From an uncultured Hyphomicrobiales bacterium (GTDB lineage Bacteria > Pseudomonadota > Alphaproteobacteria > Rhizobiales > CAJQND01): a stretch of 10,193 bases of DNA. The DNA lies in the NCBI GenBank assembly GCA_905479595.1, contig CAJQND010000172.1:1-10193 (forward strand), in the 5' to 3' direction. Made by a program: the position numbers and the translations under genes. This document shows, one piece after another, positions 6,861-10,193 of this stretch (position 1 is the stretch's first letter; every line of letters starts with the position of its first letter). Below the pieces are notes generated by a model. That model saw only the letters and a list, made by a program, of their open reading frames with translations. It was not told where the DNA came from and searched no databases.

Positions 6861-7792
6861 GTGATGCGACCTTGCCGCCCCTGCCCCTCACCGTTATTGC
6901 GGGGTATCTCGGGTCGGGCAAAACAACACTGATCAACAAACTGCTGGCCGATGCAGGCGGACGCCGCATCATGGTGCTCGTGAATGATTTCGGTGAGCTC
7001 GCCATTGATGCTGAACTTATTGCAGCGCGCGGTGGCGATACGATTTCCCTGTCAAATGGCTGTGTGTGCTGCGCGATTGGCGGCGATCTCTTTCAAGCCT
7101 TTGCAAAAGCGCTTGATGCCAGTCCGCGGCCTGATCATCTGGTGATTGAGGCAAGCGGCGTGGCCGAACCAGACCGCATTGCCAATTTCGCCCGCGCTGA
7201 ACCTGAATTGCGCCTTGACTTAATTGTCACTCTTGTTGATGCCTTAAACGCCCGCACCCAGGCGGATGATCCGCTCATTGGGCGCACCTTGCACCAGCAA
7301 TTTCAATCTGCCGGGCTTTTGCTCATCACCAAAGACCAACTTGCCGGGCAAGAGCAGGCAACTGGCCTTGCCAGCTGGCTATCAACGCTTTGCCCGGAAA
7401 CACCAATCCTGCGAGGTGAAATGGACCTTGAAATTCTCCTCGGTCCTGAAACAAATCCACCGCCTTCTGTCGATCAAAAACATCCACATGACCATGACCA
7501 TTCCCATGAAGATATGTATGAACGCTGGTCTTTTTCCGCGCCGTTGGCACCGGATGTTGAAGCCCTGAGAGTCGTGCTTGAGAACCTGCCAACTGGAATA
7601 TTACGGCTCAAGGGAGTTGCAAACAGCACGCCTGAGCCTGTGGAGTTTCATACCGCTGGTCGGCACATCAACATCACACCGGCACCCGGTGTGACTACCC
7701 ATGGTCTTCGGGTGGTTGCCATTGGGTTAGCAGGAAACCTGCCCACAGATGAACTGGCGGCCCGATTCGAAACCCTTGCCACATCGGCATGA
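6857..7792 (+). CDS. CobW/P47K (COG0523) GTPase, putative metallochaperone
   Basis: The 311-residue protein belongs to the G3E GTPase family that delivers metals such as zinc or cobalt to client proteins. It shows a Walker A/P-loop GYLGSGKTT (16-24), VNDFGE (42-47), the hallmark metal-binding NGCVCC (C69, C71, C72) and EASGVAEP (98-105). A His-rich loop HPHDHDHSH (209-217) follows. The CobW C-terminal domain covers about 222-309. The G4 guanine-specificity motif, usually N/T-K-x-D, reads TKDQ (158-161), so the specificity Asp is displaced or lost. The ATGA overlap with the upstream amidohydrolase (6857-6860) implies translational coupling. In COG0523 proteins, neighbours are often metal-dependent client enzymes, so the amidohydrolase is the obvious client candidate. 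This is inference; metal identity is not readable. Confidence 0.94.
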   Translation: MSDATLPPLPLTVIAGYLGSGKTTLINKLLADAGGRRIMVLVNDFGELAIDAELIAARGGDTISLSNGCVCCAIGGDLFQAFAKALDASPRPDHLVIEASGVAEPDRIANFARAEPELRLDLIVTLVDALNARTQADDPLIGRTLHQQFQSAGLLLITKDQLAGQEQATGLASWLSTLCPETPILRGEMDLEILLGPETNPPPSVDQKHPHDHDHSHEDMYERWSFSAPLAPDVEALRVVLENLPTGILRLKGVANSTPEPVEFHTAGRHINITPAPGVTTHGLRVVAIGLAGNLPTDELAARFETLATSA

Positions 7793-7807
7793 ATGCAACA
7801 TTCTTTT
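7791..7807 (+). terminator. Weak candidate terminator after the CobW-family gene
   Basis: GAATG-CAA-CATTC followed by TTTT forms a 5-bp, AT-rich stem with a 3-base loop, starting inside the stop codon. The stem is short, so termination would be inefficient at best. It is the only hairpin-plus-T candidate before the importer control region. Confidence 0.25.
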
Positions 7808-7837
7808 CACTCTCAGACAAAATACGGATTTTTTCGT

Positions 7838-7867
7838 CATAAAAACGCGAATTTGCGTCGTTTTATG
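7838..7867. promoter_or_regulatory. Operator-like palindrome upstream of the quaternary-amine ABC importer
   Basis: The core ACGCGAATTTGCGT (7844-7857) is a 14-bp dyad with six of seven paired positions. It is flanked outward by CATAAAA on the left and TTTTATG on the right, which are themselves inverted repeats. The whole 30 bp therefore reads as a large imperfect palindrome. It lies about 175 bp before the binding-protein start. A dimeric repressor or activator site is the likely reading; the regulator is not in this window. Confidence 0.45.
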
Positions 7868-7901
7868 GGGTTGGGCTCATAAATTTCGCATGTTAGCCTT
7901 T

Positions 7902-7911
7902 GCAGGCCTGC
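7902..7911. repeat. Perfect 10-bp palindrome in the importer control region
   Basis: GCAGGCCTGC is a perfect self-complementary decamer between the two operator-like elements. It differs in sequence from them and could be a chance palindrome or a separate protein site. Confidence 0.2.
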
Positions 7912-7933
7912 CCCGGTAACACAGGGTTCTGTG

Positions 7934-7966
7934 CATAAAAATCACGCGAATGCGTATAAAAATTAG
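7934..7966. promoter_or_regulatory. Second operator-like element overlapping a possible -10 box
   Basis: This copy repeats the vocabulary of the first palindrome: CATAAAAAT, then ACGCGAATGCGT (7944-7955), then TATAAAAATTAG. The ACGC/GCGT arms are four bases apart here and six apart in the first copy. TATAAA at 7955-7960 matches five of six -10 consensus bases and abuts the arm, so a protein bound here would occlude polymerase. No good -35 box is seen. A partial related element, CATAAATTTCGCATG, sits at 7878-7892 between the two. Confidence 0.35.
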
Positions 7967-8000
7967 CGCTGGAGTAAGGCAATTTGCTTTTCTCCTGCAG

Positions 8001-8019
8001 GAAGACTTAAACTGTCTTC
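8001..8019 (+). promoter_or_regulatory. Leader hairpin before the binding-protein ribosome binding site
   Basis: GAAGAC and GTCTTC form a perfect 6-bp stem around a 7-base loop (TTAAACT), ending ten bases before the GGGAGGAG ribosome binding site at 8029-8036. It leaves the ribosome site free, so protection of the 5' end of the mRNA is more plausible than a sequestering switch. Alternatively it is a DNA dyad for a regulator. TTGCTT (7984-7989) with TTAAAC 17 bp later is a poor promoter match overlapping it. Confidence 0.35.
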
Positions 8020-8041
8020 AATAATAAAGGGAGGAGACACT

Positions 8042-9046
8042 ATGAAGAAGTTACTATTGGGCCTCGCGGCAAGCGCGGCCATTTTTTCGATGTCGAGCAC
8101 AGCCCAGGCTGAGTGCGGCACCGTATCCATGGCTGATATGAACTGGCCATCTGCAACATTGATGGCGAATGTCGACGCGTTCATCATGGAAAAAGGCTAT
8201 GGCTGCAAAATTGAGCTCATCGCTGGTGCGACGACGACAACATTTGCGTCCATGAACGAAAAGGGCCAGCCGGAAGTTGCTGGCGAGTTGTGGGTTAACG
8301 CGGTTCGTGAACCGCTCGCCAAAGCCGTTGATGAAGGCCGGCTGCATTCTGTCCTGAATGGACCGATTACAGAACTTGGTGAAGGCTGGTGGATTCCATC
8401 CTATACAGCAGAAAAACACCCGGAACTGAAAACCGTTCTCGATATTCTTGCACACCCGGAACTGTTCCCTGCCAAGGAAGACCCTTCAAAGGGTGAGTTC
8501 ATTGGCTGCCCGGCAGGGTGGGGGTGTCAGCTTTCCAATATCAATCTTTTCCGTGCATTCGAAATGGAAAAGAAGGGTTGGGTACTGGTTGATCCAGGTT
8601 CACAAGCAGGTCTTGATGGTTCACTCATCAAGGCAAATGATCGCAAGAAACCTTGGTTTGGTTACTATTGGGCACCAACTGCGATTATCGGCAAATACAA
8701 AATGAAGCTTATACCTTTCGGCGTACCATTCGCTGGCAAGGAAAACTGGGATGGCTGCATCGTGAAGGCTGAACAGGAATGTAACGATCCGAAACCATCC
8801 GCGTGGACCAATTCTGAAGTACACACGGTTGTTACCGAAAGCTTCAAAAAACGCGGCGGTGAGGCCCTCGACTATCTCTCCAAGCGTATCTATCCAGGCC
8901 CCATCATGAATGAGATGCTGGTCTATATGGAAGCGGAGCAGGCACAAGGTGGCGATGCCGCAATCGAGTTCCTGAAAAAACATGAAGGCCTGTGGACCCA
9001 GTGGGTTTCACCAGAAGTCGCAGCAAAAGTGAAAGCTGCACTCTGA
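8042..9046 (+). CDS. proX: Periplasmic glycine betaine/quaternary-amine-binding protein of an ABC importer (OpuAC/ProX type)
   Basis: The 334-residue protein has a signal peptide (residues 1-23, MKKLLLGLAASAA to AQA) and a mature OpuAC-type domain. This family binds trimethylammonium compounds such as glycine betaine, proline betaine or choline with an aromatic cage. Family-like stretches are MNWPSATLMANVDAFI (33-48), ELWVNAVREPL (82-92), LGEGWWIPSY (112-121), FIGCPAGWGCQ (153-163) and WFGYYWAPTAIIGKY (205-219). Trp residues at 35, 116, 117, 205 and 210 are cage candidates. Six cysteines (25, 55, 156, 162, 239, 247) suggest up to three disulfides in the oxidising periplasm. There is no lipobox, so it should be soluble rather than lipid-anchored. 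GGGAGGAG with tight spacing makes translation initiation strong. It is followed by a hairpin and the permease gene. The substrate within the betaine class cannot be settled from sequence, and the symbol is family-level. Confidence 0.93.
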   Translation: MKKLLLGLAASAAIFSMSSTAQAECGTVSMADMNWPSATLMANVDAFIMEKGYGCKIELIAGATTTTFASMNEKGQPEVAGELWVNAVREPLAKAVDEGRLHSVLNGPITELGEGWWIPSYTAEKHPELKTVLDILAHPELFPAKEDPSKGEFIGCPAGWGCQLSNINLFRAFEMEKKGWVLVDPGSQAGLDGSLIKANDRKKPWFGYYWAPTAIIGKYKMKLIPFGVPFAGKENWDGCIVKAEQECNDPKPSAWTNSEVHTVVTESFKKRGGEALDYLSKRIYPGPIMNEMLVYMEAEQAQGGDAAIEFLKKHEGLWTQWVSPEVAAKVKAAL

Positions 9047-9065
9047 TCGTCTTCAGAGAGTGATG

Positions 9066-9096
9066 AGGCCCGCCGGTTTATTTCGGCGGGCCTTTT
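9066..9096 (+). terminator. Strong intrinsic hairpin between binding-protein and permease genes
   Basis: AGGCCCGCCG (9066-9075) pairs perfectly with CGGCGGGCCT (9084-9093) around an 8-base loop, followed by TTT. The 10-bp GC-rich stem with a short T run is a good Rho-independent terminator shape. Because permease and ATPase genes continue downstream in the same direction, it probably acts as a partial terminator or 3'-end stabiliser that raises binding-protein mRNA relative to downstream genes. Confidence 0.8.
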
Positions 9097-9109
9097 CGCA
9101 TAATCTCCA

Positions 9110-9134
9110 GGCGGGCGTTTTGTTTGCCCCCGCC
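9110..9134 (+). repeat. Second GC-rich inverted repeat in the same intercistronic gap
   Basis: GGCGGG (9110-9115) can pair with CCCGCC (9129-9134) around a 13-base loop. No T run follows it (AAAAGG instead), so it is not a terminator. It may stabilise the 5' end of the downstream message. Confidence 0.3.
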
Positions 9135-9192
9135 AAAAGGCCGAGAGTCATTCAAAAGGAATGAACAGCACTCTCAAGAAGGAATTCAAACC

Positions 9193-10083
9193 ATGAGCTT
9201 TCTAACAGAATTTCCAGCAATGGACCGCCAGGACCTTCGCGATCTGAAAAAGGGAATTGATTTCACCTTCAAAGATTTTTCACGCACGTATGGTGAGGCA
9301 ATCGAGAATTTTTTTGACCCACTGCTCTACTTCCTGGTGTGGTTTGAACAACTATTACTTGCCACCCCCTGGCCAGTTTTCATTGCAATTGCTTCTGGGC
9401 TTGCCTATCTCGGATCGCGCAGTTGGAAGCTCGCTCTCGGTACTGCATTTGCGTTCCTGCTTATCGGCTACATGGGCATGTGGAAAGATACCATGTCGAC
9501 AGTGGCCCTCGTTTCGGTCGCCACATTGTTATGTGTCCTGATCGGCATCCCAGTTGGCATTCTCATGGCGCGCTCTGACCGGATGCAGGCGGTAATCACG
9601 CCAATTCTCGATGTCATGCAAACCATTCCGATCTTCGTATACTTGCTGCCGGTGGTGATTTTGCTTGGTCTCGGCAAGGTGCCGGGCCTCATGGCGGTGT
9701 GTATCTACGCTCTGCCACCCATCGTAAGGTTAACTAATCTGGGAATACGCCTGGTGGATAAAGACATCCTGGAGGCGGCGGATGCCTTTGGTTCCAGTTC
9801 CCGGCAGAAGCTGTTTGACGTGCAAATACCGCTTGCCTTGCCGAATATTTTCGCCGGGATCAACCAGACCATTATGATGGCGCTGGCCATGGTGGTGATT
9901 GCCTCGATGATCGGGGTGCGCGGGCTTGGCATGCCGGTGCTGCAATCAATCCAGAACCAGTATCTGGCTCTTGGGATTTTCAACGGCCTGGCTATTGTTG
10001 GTCTGGCCATCATCTTCGACCGGGTGTCGCAGAAATACGGAATGCGGCTGCAAAAGCACCGCGAAGGAGGCCACGATGTCTGA
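9193..10083 (+). CDS. proW: Quaternary-amine ABC importer permease (ProW/OpuAB type)
   Basis: The 296-residue integral inner-membrane protein is the translocation subunit of the betaine-type importer. The ATG at 9193 is chosen because AAGGA lies nine bases upstream. A longer TTG start at 9124 would run into the intercistronic hairpin. A hydrophilic N-terminal stretch of about 43 residues precedes hydrophobic segments near 44-58, 60-75, 80-97, 103-125, 136-160, 162-180, 225-245 and 260-277. The binding-protein-dependent permease signature EAADAFGSSSRQKLFDVQIP starts at residue 194 (the EAA loop) and contacts the ATPase. MQTIPIFVYLLPVVILLGLG (142-161) and ALPPIVRLTNLGIR are typical of ProW/OpuAB. 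Its last 8 bp overlap the start of the ATPase gene, implying coupled translation. Confidence 0.95.
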   Translation: MSFLTEFPAMDRQDLRDLKKGIDFTFKDFSRTYGEAIENFFDPLLYFLVWFEQLLLATPWPVFIAIASGLAYLGSRSWKLALGTAFAFLLIGYMGMWKDTMSTVALVSVATLLCVLIGIPVGILMARSDRMQAVITPILDVMQTIPIFVYLLPVVILLGLGKVPGLMAVCIYALPPIVRLTNLGIRLVDKDILEAADAFGSSSRQKLFDVQIPLALPNIFAGINQTIMMALAMVVIASMIGVRGLGMPVLQSIQNQYLALGIFNGLAIVGLAIIFDRVSQKYGMRLQKHREGGHDV

Positions 10084-10193
10084 GCCAAAAGTCAGAATTA
10101 AAAACCTCTATAAAATCTTCGGCCCCAAAGACAAGGCAATGGTCAAACATGTCGAAGACGGCATGGGCAAACCGGAACTTCTGGAAAAGTATG
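10076..10193 (+). CDS. proV: Quaternary-amine ABC importer ATPase, N-terminus only (ProV/OpuAA type)
   Basis: Only the first 39 codons are in the window. They read MSEPKVRIKNLYKIFG, then a segment ending PELLEKY. The KNLYKIFG opening and the following ELLEK-type helix match the N-terminus of ProV-type ATPases. The Walker A and later motifs lie beyond the edge. GGAGG five bases before the ATG is a strong ribosome binding site. The ATG lies inside the permease gene, with an 8-bp overlap ending at its TGA. The gene is cut by the window boundary, not by a mutation. Confidence 0.9.
   Translation, partial: MSEPKVRIKNLYKIFGPKDKAMVKHVEDGMGKPELLEKY

Noticed and set aside
9124..9192. TTG-initiated extension of the permease
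   Set aside because: It begins within a GC-rich inverted repeat, and the ATG at 9193 has AAGGA at ideal spacing.
1..10193. CRISPR arrays, tRNA genes, insertion sequences or phage genes
   Set aside because: No regularly spaced repeats, cloverleaf sequences, transposase motifs or terminal inverted repeats were seen on reading both strands.

Overview
The window looks like chromosomal DNA from an alphaproteobacterium, possibly a Hyphomicrobiales relative. This rests on protein style, moderate GC with AT-rich gaps, and the gene families present; no rRNA or other taxonomic marker is visible. Coding density is high. I see no tRNA, rRNA, insertion sequence, prophage gene or CRISPR array. The longest gene-free stretch is the 249-bp gap 7793-8041.

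Left part (1-3831). The minus strand carries a possible partial gene at the left edge, a secreted protein with two Cys-bracketed repeats (126-1310), and a cysteine-containing homologue of the glycine/betaine/D-proline reductase B subunits (1436-2383). Divergent from the last is a periplasmic OmpA-C-domain protein (2490-3518). A small Pro-rich single-pass membrane protein (3547-3831) converges on it.

Middle part (3921-7792). An M20 metallo-amidohydrolase (minus) is divergent from a YtcJ-type amidohydrolase (plus). The YtcJ-type gene overlaps a COG0523/CobW GTPase by four bases. That overlap suggests co-translation, and the GTPase could be a metal-delivery partner for the hydrolase.

Right part (7793-10193). 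This is a ProU/OpuA-type quaternary-amine ABC importer: periplasmic binding protein, permease, and the start of the ATPase (cut by the window edge). The 249-bp control region before it holds operator-like inverted repeats and a small leader hairpin next to a strong ribosome binding site. A strong intrinsic hairpin separates the binding-protein gene from the permease gene, which probably sets excess binding protein over membrane components. The permease and ATPase genes overlap by 8 bp.

Taken together, the right two thirds read as uptake of a betaine-like compound beside hydrolysis of amide or N-acyl compounds. The functional link between importer and hydrolases is inferred from proximity only. 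I found no clear sign of a wholly new system. The best leads are the hydrolase-GTPase pair with an altered G4 motif, the non-seleno reductase-B homologue, and the operator array before the importer.
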